Source: Methylocaldum sp. 14B (GTDB lineage: Bacteria > Pseudomonadota > Gammaproteobacteria > Methylococcales > Methylococcaceae). Taken from it: a stretch of DNA of 64,000 nucleotides. The translations under genes were made by a program, and so were the position numbers. The stretch is from assembly GCF_002005105.1 (NCBI RefSeq), contig NZ_MSCV01000013.1, forward strand, positions 62,001 to 126,000, in the 5' to 3' direction. Positions within the stretch are counted from its first letter, which is position 1, and each line of letters opens with the position of its first letter. Below the pieces are notes generated by a model. The model searched no databases, was not told the origin of the DNA, and saw only the letters and a list, made by a program, of their open reading frames with translations. This document shows positions 36,321 through 46,600 of the stretch, piece after piece.

Positions 36321-37502
36321 CTACTTGCCACGCCTCCATTGGAGCGGGCGATATCCGTCGGTCAGGGTGTTCAAGAAGGCAACGAGGTCGTCCATTTCCC
36401 GTTCGGTCAGTCCCAGGTTGCCCAGTTCGTCATGGTTGACATTGTCCGCTATCTCGGGGGCGGGCCAGCAACCTTGCTTGAGGGCATCGCGCTCACGGGT
36501 CATGGCGTCCCGGCAGGCGGGCTTGACGTCCCGGTTGTTGTAGAACTCGACCACGCCACGCAAGGTCTGGAAATAACCGTTGTGCATGTAGGGACCGGTT
36601 ATCGCGATATTGCGAAGGGTCGGGACCTTGAACTTCCCGTCCTCGGCAACGCTGCCGACGCTGGCGCCCAGGCCCCGGTCCGCGAAGTCGCGGCCGGCGG
36701 AATTGAACTCGGGCGGCAAGGCGTAGAAGGGATTGTCCGGATTCTTTGGAACGCCCAGGTTGTCATAGGTGAAATCCGTGAACAACGGCGGGGAATCCTC
36801 CTCCGACGGCCGGTTGGGATGGCAGGCGGCGCAATTGCCCTTGGCGGGATCCTCGTACACCTTGAGCCCCCTGAGCTCCCGCGGGCTCAATTTGACCTTT
36901 CCGGCCAGATACGCGTCGTATTTCGAGCTGAAGCGGTTGAATGCACGGATATTCTCGAATGCGGCGATCGCGTCGGCGATGAGATCGTAGGCCCGTTCGG
37001 TGTCATCCAGGGCACCCCGTCCATACACTTCTTCGAACAACCGGGCATACGGGGCCTGACGTACCTTTTCCACCACGGCAGTTCGACTCGGATTGGCCAT
37101 TTCGACCGGATTCAGGAACGGCTGTTTCGCCTGTTCTTCCAGAGTCGCGGCGCGGCCGTCCCGGAATTGGCCGCCTACGAACAGCCCCTCCTGTTCGTCG
37201 TAGTGGAATGCCGGGCTGAATGCGGCATACATGACGGTGGGAGTGTTACGGCTGCCGAACCGTCCCGAAATCACGCCCTCGGAGGTGGGAATCCTCTTGT
37301 CCGGGTCGGTGAATGCGCGTTTGGGCTCATGGCAGCTGGCGCAGGATTGCCCGGCCGGCGAGGAGAGACTGGCGTCGAAGAACAACTCCCGGCCCAGTTT
37401 GGCCTTCGGCGTGAGCCACTGGCCTCCGGGCAAGGCTTGATCGTCGGCTGCGGCCTGAATGGCAAGGAGCGTGAATACGGTGCCCCATGTTTTGACCTTC
37501 AT
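36321..37502 (-). CDS. Di-heme cytochrome c peroxidase (MauG/CcpA family)
   Basis: A 393-aa exported protein with a signal peptide (about residues 1-21) and two c-type heme motifs, CASCH (about residue 55) and CAACH (about 220). The distal region has the family segment ITGPYMHNGYFQTL, which includes the axial/active-site Met-His pair. It probably reduces hydrogen peroxide in the periplasm with electrons from cytochrome c, but MauG-like proteins can also modify proteins. ATG 37502 has a better-spaced site than 37508. A candidate Fur box overlaps the 5' region, suggesting iron control. Confidence 0.92.
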   Translation of the reverse strand: MKVKTWGTVFTLLAIQAAADDQALPGGQWLTPKAKLGRELFFDASLSSPAGQSCASCHEPKRAFTDPDKRIPTSEGVISGRFGSRNTPTVMYAAFSPAFHYDEQEGLFVGGQFRDGRAATLEEQAKQPFLNPVEMANPSRTAVVEKVRQAPYARLFEEVYGRGALDDTERAYDLIADAIAAFENIRAFNRFSSKYDAYLAGKVKLSPRELRGLKVYEDPAKGNCAACHPNRPSEEDSPPLFTDFTYDNLGVPKNPDNPFYALPPEFNSAGRDFADRGLGASVGSVAEDGKFKVPTLRNIAITGPYMHNGYFQTLRGVVEFYNNRDVKPACRDAMTRERDALKQGCWPAPEIADNVNHDELGNLGLTEREMDDLVAFLNTLTDGYRPLQWRRGK

Positions 37503-37524
37503 GATCATCCCTTTTGTTTTTCGT

Positions 37525-37543
37525 AATGAGAAGAATTCTCATT
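37525..37543 (-). promoter_or_regulatory. Candidate Fur box upstream of the cytochrome c peroxidase
   Basis: AATGAGAAGAATTCTCATT is a 19-bp dyad with 8-bp perfect arms and a 3-bp centre. It resembles the Fur-box form AATGAGAAT-ATTCTCATT. It sits 23 bp upstream of the chosen ATG, overlapping the expected promoter or leader. If real, the peroxidase would be derepressed under low iron. Confidence 0.6.
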
Positions 37544-37842
37544 TGTAATCATCGTCGAGTCAAGAATCCATCCCATGCAAATACACACAAAACTCCGTTT
37601 CGAAATGGAACCCCATGGAGGTGCGTGCGGATGCTCGAATGACGACCGACCTCTTTCTGACGGCGCATGGCGAACATTCGGCTTTTCTTGGCTATAACCG
37701 CTTTCGCTATTTCAGAAATCGGGCAACCGCGATGTCATCCTTCTGAGCAAGTGTGCAAGCCTTGATTTATTCGCGCCGGTCCGTGAACTCGTCGTATAGT
37801 TCAGGGAGTCGAGAAGTCGAAGCTGTTGTAGGAGGTTGATCG
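37544..37842. other. Intergenic region between the peroxidase and thioredoxin-DsbD genes
   Basis: About 300 bases without a gene. It carries the promoters of the divergent peroxidase and thioredoxin-DsbD-like genes. Apart from the Fur-like box at its left edge, nothing specific was recognised. Confidence 0.5.
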
Positions 37843-39069
37843 GTGGTGCGACCCAGCAGGAACTCGGTGTGGCTACTTTTTCTGATTGTTTTCTCGCTGC
37901 TCGGCGCGGTTGGGTATGCGAACGGTGCCGAATCGGAAGAACGTAAAGTCGATGTTTACTTTTTCTGGAAGGACGGCTGTCCGCATTGTGAACGCGCAAT
38001 GGATTTCCTCAGACGATGGGAAGGCGAGGAGGCGAGAGTTCGTGTTCATTATCTGGAAATCAGCCGTTATACCGGGAACTACGATGTCTTTTCTGCGCTG
38101 GTCAGGCAATTCGGAATCGAGCGCCCGGGGGTGCCTCTGACCGTGGTTGGTAAGACATACTTCGAAGGGTACGATGACGACTCGACGACCGGAGCGGAGA
38201 TCCGGTCGGCCGCAAAGGCCTGTCAGGAAGTCGTTTGCAGGGATCTCGTATGGCCGCTGTTGACCGGCATACCGGAGACACCGGCCGAAGACCTTCCGCA
38301 GCCTGTCAAGAAAACGCCAAAGGTTCTGAAACTGCCGATATTCGGAGAAGTGACCATCGGCCAGGTCTCTCTTCCCGTGCTGACTTTGATGCTCGCGGCC
38401 GTGGACGGCTTCAATCCGTGCGCCATGTGGACCTTGCTTTTCCTGATCAGTCTGCTGGTGGGATTGCGCAACCGGTTTCGGATGTGGGTGCTGGGCAGCG
38501 CATTCATCGTCGCCTCGGCTGCGGTTTACTATCTGTTCATGGCGGCCTGGTTAAACTTGCTGCTTTTTTTCGGCATGCTGCTCTGGATTCGCATCTTGGT
38601 GGGAACGCTGGCGCTGGGCGGCGGGACTTATTACCTTCGCGAATATTTCGTGAATCCCGAGGCTATCTGTAAAGTGACCGCACCCGAATCGCGGAAGCGC
38701 GTTTTCGAGCGGCTGCGTTCCCTGGCCAGCGAGCGGCGCTTCCTGCTCGCGCTGGCGGGCATTATCCTGCTGGCCTTTGCGGTGAACCTGGTGGAACTGA
38801 TCTGTTCCGCCGGAATACCGGCTATTTATACCCAGGTGCTTGCTCTGAGCAACCTGCCGACATGGCAATATCATGCTTACCTCGGCCTTTACATACTGGT
38901 GTTCATGCTGGACGACCTCTTCGTGTTTTTCGTCGCCATGCAGACCCTGCGGGTGACCGGGCTGACCGGGACATACGTGCGGTATGCTCACGCCATCGGC
39001 GGCGTTGTGCTGATCGTCATCGGATTATTGCTGCTGTTCAGGCCCGAATGGCTCGCTTTCTCGGTCTAG
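37843..39069 (+). CDS. Thioredoxin-domain / DsbD-like membrane redox protein
   Basis: A 408-aa protein. A signal peptide (to about residue 28) is followed by a thioredoxin-fold domain with CPHC (about residues 47-50, WKDGCPHCERA). A membrane domain of about six helices follows with single cysteines at FNPCAMW and LICSAGIP, the positions expected for the electron-carrying pair in DsbD/CcdA proteins. It may pass electrons from the cytoplasm to periplasmic thiols. Start GTG 37843 is preceded by AGGAGG. Confidence 0.85.
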   Translation: MVRPSRNSVWLLFLIVFSLLGAVGYANGAESEERKVDVYFFWKDGCPHCERAMDFLRRWEGEEARVRVHYLEISRYTGNYDVFSALVRQFGIERPGVPLTVVGKTYFEGYDDDSTTGAEIRSAAKACQEVVCRDLVWPLLTGIPETPAEDLPQPVKKTPKVLKLPIFGEVTIGQVSLPVLTLMLAAVDGFNPCAMWTLLFLISLLVGLRNRFRMWVLGSAFIVASAAVYYLFMAAWLNLLLFFGMLLWIRILVGTLALGGGTYYLREYFVNPEAICKVTAPESRKRVFERLRSLASERRFLLALAGIILLAFAVNLVELICSAGIPAIYTQVLALSNLPTWQYHAYLGLYILVFMLDDLFVFFVAMQTLRVTGLTGTYVRYAHAIGGVVLIVIGLLLLFRPEWLAFSV

Positions 39070-39095
39070 GCCGCTGACGGAAGGGAGGGATACCC

Positions 39096-39530
39096 GTGGA
39101 TGAAGAAGACCGGAACGAACTGAACGAAGCTTTCTTCAAGCGCAACGGCGGGAAAATCACGGATCGGCATTTCGACCGCATCATCGAAAAGGCTCGCGAG
39201 ATCGAGAACAAGGTCAAGAAGATTCCGGCGCTGTATCAGGTCTGGCTGGATATCCTGCTCTGCCTGGAATTGATCCGCGATTACCGATCGGGGATATACC
39301 GGGATATCGCGGCCTGGGCGATCGCCGCCGTGGCCTTCGGTCTCCTGTATCTGATCAACCCGGCGGAGTTGATCCCGGATGTGATCCCTATCGTCGGCTA
39401 TCTGGACGATGTGGCCGTCATGGCGCTGATCTTGAAGCTCGTGAAGGTCGAACTCGAAAAATACGCGGCTTGGCGAAAGGCTCGCGACGAGTATCAGGAA
39501 GCGCTTTCCAGACTTTTCGCTGATGAGTGA
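39096..39530 (+). CDS. YkvA family membrane protein (DUF1232)
   Basis: A 144-aa protein with the DUF1232 signature LINPAELIPDVIPIVGYLDD inside a pair of membrane helices (about residues 72-115). The N- and C-terminal parts are charged and helical. Function is unknown. Start is GTG 39096. The stop overlaps the ZIP gene by 8 bp, so the two are translationally coupled. Confidence 0.88.
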   Translation: MDEEDRNELNEAFFKRNGGKITDRHFDRIIEKAREIENKVKKIPALYQVWLDILLCLELIRDYRSGIYRDIAAWAIAAVAFGLLYLINPAELIPDVIPIVGYLDDVAVMALILKLVKVELEKYAAWRKARDEYQEALSRLFADE

Positions 39531-40425
39531 CGCAGCGAGCGATTTTGCCTCCCGTGCCGCGAACGGCGACCTATCCGCCTTCGGCATGTATGTTCAAGCC
39601 CACTTTTCGACCGTTTCCCGCTGGTTCGCCGAGCGTGCCCACATTCTGCAAGCCCTTCTCGCCTCGTTGTTCACCTGGGGAATGACCGCGCTCGGCGCCG
39701 CCCTGGTGTTTTTTACCAAGCGGATGAACCAAAAGCTGCTTGATGCCATGCTGGGATTCTCGGCGGGAGTGATGTTGGCCGCGAGTTACTGGTCTTTGCT
39801 CGCGCCCGCGCTCGATTTATCGGAAGGCTATGGCCGTTTTGCCTGGCTTCCGGCGGCAACGGGATTCGCCCTCGGCGCTTATGCGCTGAGTCTTTGCGAC
39901 TGGCTGTTGCCCCATTTCCAACTCGGCGCGGCGATGCAGACGGAGGAGGGGGTCGTCACGACCTGGCGGCGTACTATGCTGCTGGTGCTCGGCATCACCC
40001 TGCATAACATTCCCGAGGGGCTGGCCGTGGGCGTGGCCTTCGGCGCCTTGGCCTGCGGTTTGGATACGGCCAGTCTGGGCGGTGCGATTGCCTTGGCGAT
40101 CGGCATCGGTCTGCAGAATTTTCCGGAGGGCGCGGCGGTGGCCATGCCCTTGCGCCGCGTGGGCTGGTCGCGGCTGCGCAGCTTCTGGTACGGGCAGCTG
40201 TCCGCCGTGGTCGAACCGGTCGCCGCCGTCATAGGCGCCGCCGCCGTATCCGCGTGCTTGGCCATCATGCCTTATGCGCTTGCCTTCGCGGCCGGGGCCA
40301 TGATCTACGTGGTGTTCGAAGCGATAATTCCCGAGTCGCGGGAACGGGGCAACACCGACATCGCCACGCTGGGGGCCATACTCGGTTTCATTGTCATGAT
40401 GATTCTGGATGTGGCCTTGGGCTGA
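39523..40425 (+). CDS. ZIP family divalent metal transporter (GufA-like)
   Basis: A 300-aa membrane protein with about eight helices. The ZIP metal-site helices are visible as LGITLHNIPEGLAVGVAFG and the second-site GIGLQNFPEGAAVAMPL. It imports zinc or other divalent metals. It overlaps the preceding YkvA-like gene and ends the group that starts with the thioredoxin-DsbD gene. Confidence 0.93.
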   Translation: MSDAASDFASRAANGDLSAFGMYVQAHFSTVSRWFAERAHILQALLASLFTWGMTALGAALVFFTKRMNQKLLDAMLGFSAGVMLAASYWSLLAPALDLSEGYGRFAWLPAATGFALGAYALSLCDWLLPHFQLGAAMQTEEGVVTTWRRTMLLVLGITLHNIPEGLAVGVAFGALACGLDTASLGGAIALAIGIGLQNFPEGAAVAMPLRRVGWSRLRSFWYGQLSAVVEPVAAVIGAAAVSACLAIMPYALAFAAGAMIYVVFEAIIPESRERGNTDIATLGAILGFIVMMILDVALG

Positions 40426-40591
40426 ATGGGGTTGAGACATTTGGATCAAGCCAAGCGGAGAGGATGCGCAGGGCAGTCTCGGTATCCGGAAGCACGCGCA
40501 ATATCAGTTCGTTACCAATGCGAGTCGCCGGGCAACCGCTTCGTCTACTGTCGTATCCGAAGCGGTGTCTTCAAGCATTGCATTCACGACG

Positions 40592-42199
40592 TCATCTGCT
40601 CCTGAGCCGCTCGTCGCCTCCGTTTCCTCCGGTACCGTCTTCAGGTTGGTCGGTCCGGCTCCGATATGTTCGGAAAACACGTTTCCCGGGTGGCAGGTTT
40701 GGCGGGCGACTTAGCTGCCTGCTCGCTTTTGGCGGCAAGATGCGCCCGTCCAGTTCCAGATCGACCTTGAGACGCTTCACGGCGGTTTTGGCGGCCTTGG
40801 CGTTGGCGAACGGCCCCGCTATAACCTGATGGCGTTCGCCGCTCGGAACAACTTGTGCCGGTATCGGAGGACCCTGATGATTGAGTATGGCGGCGAGTCG
40901 CTGCGCTGCCGTTTCGCTGGACATGACGGCGGCGGACACGTACCAGCCGTTGCTGGCTTTCCGCGCCGATTCGGGTTGTCCGAACCACTTGTCGGGTCGC
41001 ACGATAGGCTGCGCCCCCGCGAGTACGGCATCGATAGGCGGTGTTCCCGCGGCAATCGGTAGCGGAATGCCCAGTCCTTCTTGGAGAATGCGTTCGATCT
41101 TTCCCCAATCCAGGGGCTGGTTCTGATCCTGCTCCCACTTTTTAAGATTGGCGCGGACGGTTTTCTTGAGCGATTTTTCGTTTAATTCCTCATGGCTCCG
41201 GTAAGCCTGCAGGTAGACTACCCCGTCACGCCAGCCCACGAGATAAGGCTGATTGACGATATACACCGGCTCGTTCAGTGGAATCTGCGAGTACAGCTTG
41301 CTGGCGTCCTCCGGATACAAGCGGATGCAGCCATTGCTGGCTCGAAGCCCGACGCTATAAGGCTTGTTCGTGCCGTGAATGAGATACATCTGTCGGTTCA
41401 GGTACAGGGCATACTTGCCCAAGGGGTTGTTAGGTCCAGGCGGCACTGCGGCCGGCAAGGGATCCCCCCAGCGGAGGTGGTCGTCTCGGATGTTCTTTGT
41501 CGGATACCAGGTCGGGTTTTTGATCTTTCGGGCGATTCGCATTGCCCCGCTGGGAGTCGCTCGCCCTTCCCGGCCGATACCTATGGGATAAGTGACAACC
41601 TCGGCGCCGTTTCCCTTGGCCGGAAAATAGAACAGCCGCATGGCGGCGAGATTGATGACCAGACCCCGCCGCGGCGCCCGCGGCAGTACGAACTGCACCG
41701 GGATCAACGCTCTGCCGCTCGCGTCCGGTAGCCACGGATCGAGCTCGGGGTTTGCCGCGACGATCTCTTCGTATCCCAATCCGAAGTGCCGCGCGACATC
41801 GGGAAGCGTGTCCCCTTGCTGAAGCGTAATCACTCCGAACGACCCGACTACCCCTTCGTCCTTGGCGACAGAGAATCGGTGCTTCTCCAGCGACGCGATC
41901 GGTGGGCTCGCAACAGGCGCCGACTCTTGCGCCGGTTCCTCCATCGGCTCCTTGATCGGAGGCGGTAACCAGCCCCACTCGCCATGCCAGTGATTTGACA
42001 TCTCTTGCATCGGGCGATAGGCGCATGCAGATAGTCCGCAGCAGAAGCCCAGGATAAGAATCAGCCCCCGCTTACGGCGCCGTGGCTGATGCGATGCCCA
42101 CGGCTGCGAACGCTCCACAGGAACATTCAATCGTGCTTCTCCTCTCATGCCGGAGGTATCGGCCGAATTCGGACCATTTTCCATGAGTGCAACAGGCAT
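40592..42199 (-). CDS. L,D-transpeptidase with LysM and SPOR-like domains
   Basis: A 535-aa protein. The likely N-terminus is a lipoprotein signal (hydrophobic segment about 45-58 with GLSAC); the true start may be ATG 42148. A LysM-like segment (about 122-168, ITLQQGDTLPDVARHFGL) precedes the YkuD domain. The catalytic motif is HGTNKPYSVGLRASNGCIRL, with His and Cys present. The C-terminus (about 415-495) resembles a SPOR peptidoglycan-binding repeat. It cross-links peptidoglycan or attaches lipoprotein. Confidence 0.9.
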   Translation of the reverse strand: MPVALMENGPNSADTSGMRGEARLNVPVERSQPWASHQPRRRKRGLILILGFCCGLSACAYRPMQEMSNHWHGEWGWLPPPIKEPMEEPAQESAPVASPPIASLEKHRFSVAKDEGVVGSFGVITLQQGDTLPDVARHFGLGYEEIVAANPELDPWLPDASGRALIPVQFVLPRAPRRGLVINLAAMRLFYFPAKGNGAEVVTYPIGIGREGRATPSGAMRIARKIKNPTWYPTKNIRDDHLRWGDPLPAAVPPGPNNPLGKYALYLNRQMYLIHGTNKPYSVGLRASNGCIRLYPEDASKLYSQIPLNEPVYIVNQPYLVGWRDGVVYLQAYRSHEELNEKSLKKTVRANLKKWEQDQNQPLDWGKIERILQEGLGIPLPIAAGTPPIDAVLAGAQPIVRPDKWFGQPESARKASNGWYVSAAVMSSETAAQRLAAILNHQGPPIPAQVVPSGERHQVIAGPFANAKAAKTAVKRLKVDLELDGRILPPKASRQLSRPPNLPPGKRVFRTYRSRTDQPEDGTGGNGGDERLRSR

Positions 42200-42400
42200 G
42201 CGGGTCGGCTACCGCGGCAAACACTAACTCTGTCGCTCCTCAAATGTTTGCGCCACAGCAAACATTTCGACGCATTAGACCTAAACGGCGGTGCAGAAGT
42301 GCGATAGAACGGAGACGATGCTGTTGGCCGGGATGACTATTGCGAATCGGTGAGGGTCGTGGCCGATACTGTGGCTCGATTTAAGGAATCTCTGATTAAG

Positions 42401-42494
42401 TCCTTCGACAGGCCCTTCGACTTGGCTTAGGACAGGCCCTTCGACTCGGCTCGGGACAGGCTTGTCGAACGCTCTCCTGAGCCTGTCGAAGGGG
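42401..42494. repeat. CCTTCGACAGG repeat cluster with inverted ends
   Basis: CCTTCGACAGG (42402-42412) is repeated in variants and closes with its reverse complement CCTGTCGAAGG at 42482-42492. The CCTGAGCCTGTCGAAGG motif belongs to a widespread family of short bacterial intergenic repeats and recurs near 54720-54762 and 62903-62937. Confidence 0.75.
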
Positions 42495-42570
42495 CATGAA
42501 CGGAATCCACTCGTTCAGAGCTTCCTTAAAAATATCTTGGCTTGTTCGAAAAATGAAATTGGCGCTCGAA

Positions 42571-42633
42571 GTAGGTCGGCAATCCTTTGCCGACACCTGC
42601 TGAGTCTGCGTCGGCAAAGAATTGCCGACCTAC
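42571..42633. repeat. TAGGTCGG palindromic repeat, single copy
   Basis: GTAGGTCGGCAATCCTTTGC opens the element, and its mirror GGCAAAGAATTGCCGACCTA closes it, giving a 63-bp inverted repeat with a short central loop. It is the cleanest short form of the family in this window. Confidence 0.85.
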
Positions 42634-42683
42634 TTCTGGTCCGGCCTCGGCTCCCTCGGTCTACCTGGAGGCCGCGCAGGCCA

Positions 42684-43682
42684 TCAGTAGCTTTCCAGTA
42701 TTTTAATGTAATTGGCGCGTTCGAAGGCTCCCGGATTCGCTACTTTGGCGCGGCTCATGATGCCGCGCATGGGTTCCAGTGATTGAAACCCGCGCTGGTC
42801 CATCCAGTCCCTCAAACCGTCCACCAGCGTGCCGGCATAGTCCGGACCGTTGCGCAGCAGGGCGGAGGCGACCATCACCACGTCCGCGCCGGCCAGCAGA
42901 TATTTGATGATTTCGACGGCGCTTTCCACGGCGCTTTCCACGCCCCGCGTCGCCGCGAGCGAAGCCTTGAGCCGGCCGCGCAGAAGGGCGATCCAGAGCA
43001 GGGGCAGGCGAATCTCCCCGGCGTGACTGAGGGAGAGGGTCGGAGCGACCTCCAGGTTGACGATATCGAGATCGGGCTGATAGAAGCGGTTGAACAGGAC
43101 CAGGGCATCGGCGCCCTCGGCATCGAACTGCCGGGCGATATGGCCGAAGGCGCTGAAGAAAGGGCTCAGCTTCAGCGCCACCGGAATGGAGACGGCTTGC
43201 TTGACCATCCGCAGGATGTCCAGGTAGCGCTGCTCGACCTCACGCCCCGAGACATCGAAATTCGCTTCGATGCCGTAGATATTGAGCTCCAGGGCTTTGG
43301 CGCCGGCCTCCTGCAGTTGCCGGGCGTATTCGATCCAGCCCTCGCCGGTCACACAGTTGAGGCTGGCGATGACCGGAATGTCCACGGCCTCGGCGGCGCG
43401 CTGCACCAGGCTCAGATAGCTGTCCGGGCCGACACGGAAATCGCCCACGTCGGGGAAGTAGCTCAGCGACTCGGCATAACTTTCCGACGGGTGATCCATC
43501 AGCTGAACGAACGCCATCCTTTCCTGGCGGATCTGCTCCTCGAACAGCGAGAACAGGACCACCGCCGAGACCCCGCCGTCCTCCAGCCGGCGAATGCCGT
43601 CCAGCGTCTCGGAAAGCGGCGAGGCCGAGGCGACCACGGGATGATCGAGCTCCAGTCCCATATAGCGTGTCTTCAGATCCAT
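42684..43682 (-). CDS. Dihydroorotate-dehydrogenase-like flavoprotein
   Basis: A 332-aa TIM-barrel FMN protein of the PyrD/PreA superfamily. Segments such as HPVVASASPLSETLDGI, VIASLNCVTGEGW and ALELNIYGIEANFD fit the barrel, while the catalytic cysteine or serine loop of true PyrD is not obvious. It ends an operon with a GltD-like protein and pyruvate:ferredoxin oxidoreductase, so it is likely a redox partner rather than a pyrimidine enzyme (inference). The gap to the oxidoreductase gene is 13 bp. Confidence 0.88.
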   Translation of the reverse strand: MDLKTRYMGLELDHPVVASASPLSETLDGIRRLEDGGVSAVVLFSLFEEQIRQERMAFVQLMDHPSESYAESLSYFPDVGDFRVGPDSYLSLVQRAAEAVDIPVIASLNCVTGEGWIEYARQLQEAGAKALELNIYGIEANFDVSGREVEQRYLDILRMVKQAVSIPVALKLSPFFSAFGHIARQFDAEGADALVLFNRFYQPDLDIVNLEVAPTLSLSHAGEIRLPLLWIALLRGRLKASLAATRGVESAVESAVEIIKYLLAGADVVMVASALLRNGPDYAGTLVDGLRDWMDQRGFQSLEPMRGIMSRAKVANPGAFERANYIKILESY

Positions 43683-43695
43683 GCGGGCTCCCCTG

Positions 43696-46600
43696 TTACG
43701 GAAGGTCGACGCTGGCGTCGGGATGAAAGCGGCTGCCGGCGCGGCTGGCCATTTCCTCGTAAATGTCCCATTTTTGATCGACTACCTGCTGCGCCATCTC
43801 CATCAAGCGTTCGAAGTTCCGGGGATTGGTATGGCTCAGCATCATAAAGCGCAGCTCGTTGTAGGCATACTCCTTGAATCGGATGCGCGGACGCGGCGAA
43901 TCCAGCACGAACGGATTCCGGTCCGACCGGCGCAGCGCCGGGTTGTACCGGATCAAGGGCCAATAGCCGCTGGCGACGGCCAGATCCTGCTGGCGCATGC
44001 CGTGTTGCAGATTGTAGCCGTGGGCGATGCAATGGCTGTAGGCGAGGATCAGGGAGGGACCGGGATAGGCTTCCGCCTCGCGGAAGGCGAGCAGGGTCTG
44101 CTGCGGGTTCGCCCCCATGGCGACGCGCGCCACATAGACATTGCCGTAGGCGATCGCCTGCAGGGCCAGGTCCTTCTTGGCGACGGTCTTGCCGGCCGCC
44201 GCGAATTTGGCCACGGCGCCGAGCGGCGTCGCCTTGGACATCTGCCCGCCGGTGTTGGAATACACCTCGGTGTCCAGCACCAGCACGTTGACGTCGCGGC
44301 CCGAGGCCAGCACATGGTCGAGGCCCCCCGAGCCGATGTCGTAAGCCCAGCCGTCTCCGCCGACGGTCCAGATACTGCGCCGCACCAGTTGGTCGACCAC
44401 CGACAGAAGATCCTTCGCCTTGTCGTCGGTCCGTTTCAGCAGCATGGCCTTGAGCTTGGCAACGCGCTCGCGCTGGGCGCGGATCTGCGACTCGGTGAGC
44501 TGCGGTGCGGCCAGGATTTCGTCCACCAATTCGGGATCTAGCGAATCTTTCAGCTCGCGGGCGAGCCGCTGCGCCAGAGCCAAGTGCTGATCGGCGGTAA
44601 GGCGAAAGCCGAAGCCGAATTCGGCATTGTCCTCGAACAGCGAGTTCGACCAGGCGGGGCCGTTTCCTTCGGCATTCACGGTCCAGGGCGTGGTCGGAAG
44701 ATTGCCGCCGTAAATGGAGGAGCAGCCGGTGGCGTTGGCGACGATCAGGCGATCGCCGAAGAGTTGCGACAGCAGCCGAACGTAGGGCGTCTCGCCGCAG
44801 CCCGCGCAGGCGCCGGGAAATTCGAACAAGGGTTCGAGAAACTGCGCGCCGCGCACCGACGAGAAATCGATCCGGGCGCGGTCGTTCACCGGAATGGTTT
44901 CGAAGAAGCGTGTGTTCGCCTTCTGCGGTTCCTGTATCGGGTCATTGGGCCGCATGTTGATGGCCTTGACGCCGCTCCGGGTGAGGCTCTTGGCCGGGCA
45001 GACCTCGACGCACAGGCCGCAGCCCGTGCAATCCTCGACATAGACCTGCAAGGTATAGCGGGTTTCCGGAAAACCGTAGGCGGTGACCGGCGCCGACAGG
45101 AAGGTTTCGGGCGCGTTCTCGAGCCGGGATTCGTGGTAGAACTTGGCGCGGATGACGCTGTGCGGACAGACGAAGCCGCAGTTGCCGCACTGGATGCAGA
45201 TATCGGGCTCCCACACGGGCACGGATTGCGCGATGTTCCGCTTCTCCCACCGGGTGGTGCCCGACGGGAAGGTGCCGTCCGCCGGCATCAGGCTCACCGG
45301 CAGTTCGTCGCCCCGGTCGGCCATCATCATCGCCGTGACCCGGCGCACGAAATCGGGCGCCTCCTCGGAAACCACCGGCTGGCGCTTGAGGGTGCCGGTC
45401 GCCTGGTCCGGGACTTTCACCTCGTGCAGGGCGGAAAGGGTTCGATCGACCGCCTCGTAGTTCTTCCGCACGATCTCCTCGCCCTTCTTGCCGTAGGTCT
45501 TCTTGATCGCTTCCTTGATCTTGGCGATCGCCTGATCGCGCGGCAAAACGCCGGACAGGGCGAAGAAGCAGGTCTGCATGATGGTGTTGGTGCGTCCGCC
45601 CATGCCGGTTTCCAGGGCGACCCTGGAAGCGTCGATCACATAGAGCTTCAGCGCCTTGTCGATGATCTGCCGCTGAACCTCGTAGGGCAGCCGGTCCCAT
45701 ACGTCGTCCGGGCCGTGCGGGCTGTTGAGCAGGAGAACCGCGCCATGCTTGGCCTTGGCCAGCACGTCGAGCGTCTCGATGAAGCTGAACTGGTGGCAGC
45801 CTATGAAGTTGGCCGACTCGATGAGATAGGGCGATTCGATCGGCTCCGGCCCGAACCGCACGTGAGACGTGGTCCTGGAGCCGGATTTCTTGGAGTCGTA
45901 GACGAAATAGCCCTGCGCATGGAGATCGGTGGATTCGCCGATGATCTTGATGCTGTTCTTGTTGGCGCCGACCGTGCCGTCCGCGCCCAGACCGAAGAAC
46001 ACGGCGCGCACCACGCCGTCCGGCTCGATGTCGAAACCGGGATCGACGTCCAGGCTGGTGTGCGAAACGTCGTCGACGATGCCCACGGTGAAGTGGTTCT
46101 TGGGTCTTTCCTTCTTCAGCTCGTCCAGCACGGCTTTCGCCATGGCCGGATTGAACTCCTTGGAGGAAAGCCCGTAACGGCCGCCGACGATCTCGGGCCG
46201 TTTCCCGGCCGGAAGGAGACCGCTGGCCTCCGCTTCCGCCAGCGCCGCGACCACGTCGGTGTACAGGGGTTCCCCGAGCGCGCCGGGACTCTTTAGGCGA
46301 TCCAGGACGGCAATGGCTTTGGTCGTCGAGGGCAGGGCGGCGAGGAAATGCCCGACGGAAAACGGCAGGCACAGACGCACCTGAATCACGCCTACCTTCT
46401 CGCCCTGCTTGGCCAGAAAATCGACGGTCTGGCGCAGGGTGTGCGCGCCGGAGCCCAAAATCACGGCCACGCGCTCGGCCTCCGGATCGCCGTGGTATTC
46501 GAACAGGCGATACCGGCGTCCGGTCAGTTCTCCGAAGCGGTCCATGGTTTTCTGTACCAGGCTCGGCAAACGCGCGTAGTAGGGATTTACGGTCTCGCGC

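Larger units (their letters stand above)
42200..42683. other. Intergenic region with two repeats
   Basis: 484 bases without a gene. It holds two repeat blocks annotated separately, and the rest is nondescript. Confidence 0.6.

Noticed and set aside
36306-37526. A 406-codon plus-strand frame opposite the di-heme peroxidase
   Set aside because: The minus strand carries clear heme motifs, a signal peptide and a ribosome site, whereas the plus frame has no family.
44584-46296. A 570-codon plus-strand frame opposite nifJ, and a 661-codon plus-strand frame (47325-49310) opposite the GltD-like gene
   Set aside because: Both lie wholly or mostly over strongly recognised genes and have a low-complexity composition typical of third-position-GC shadows.
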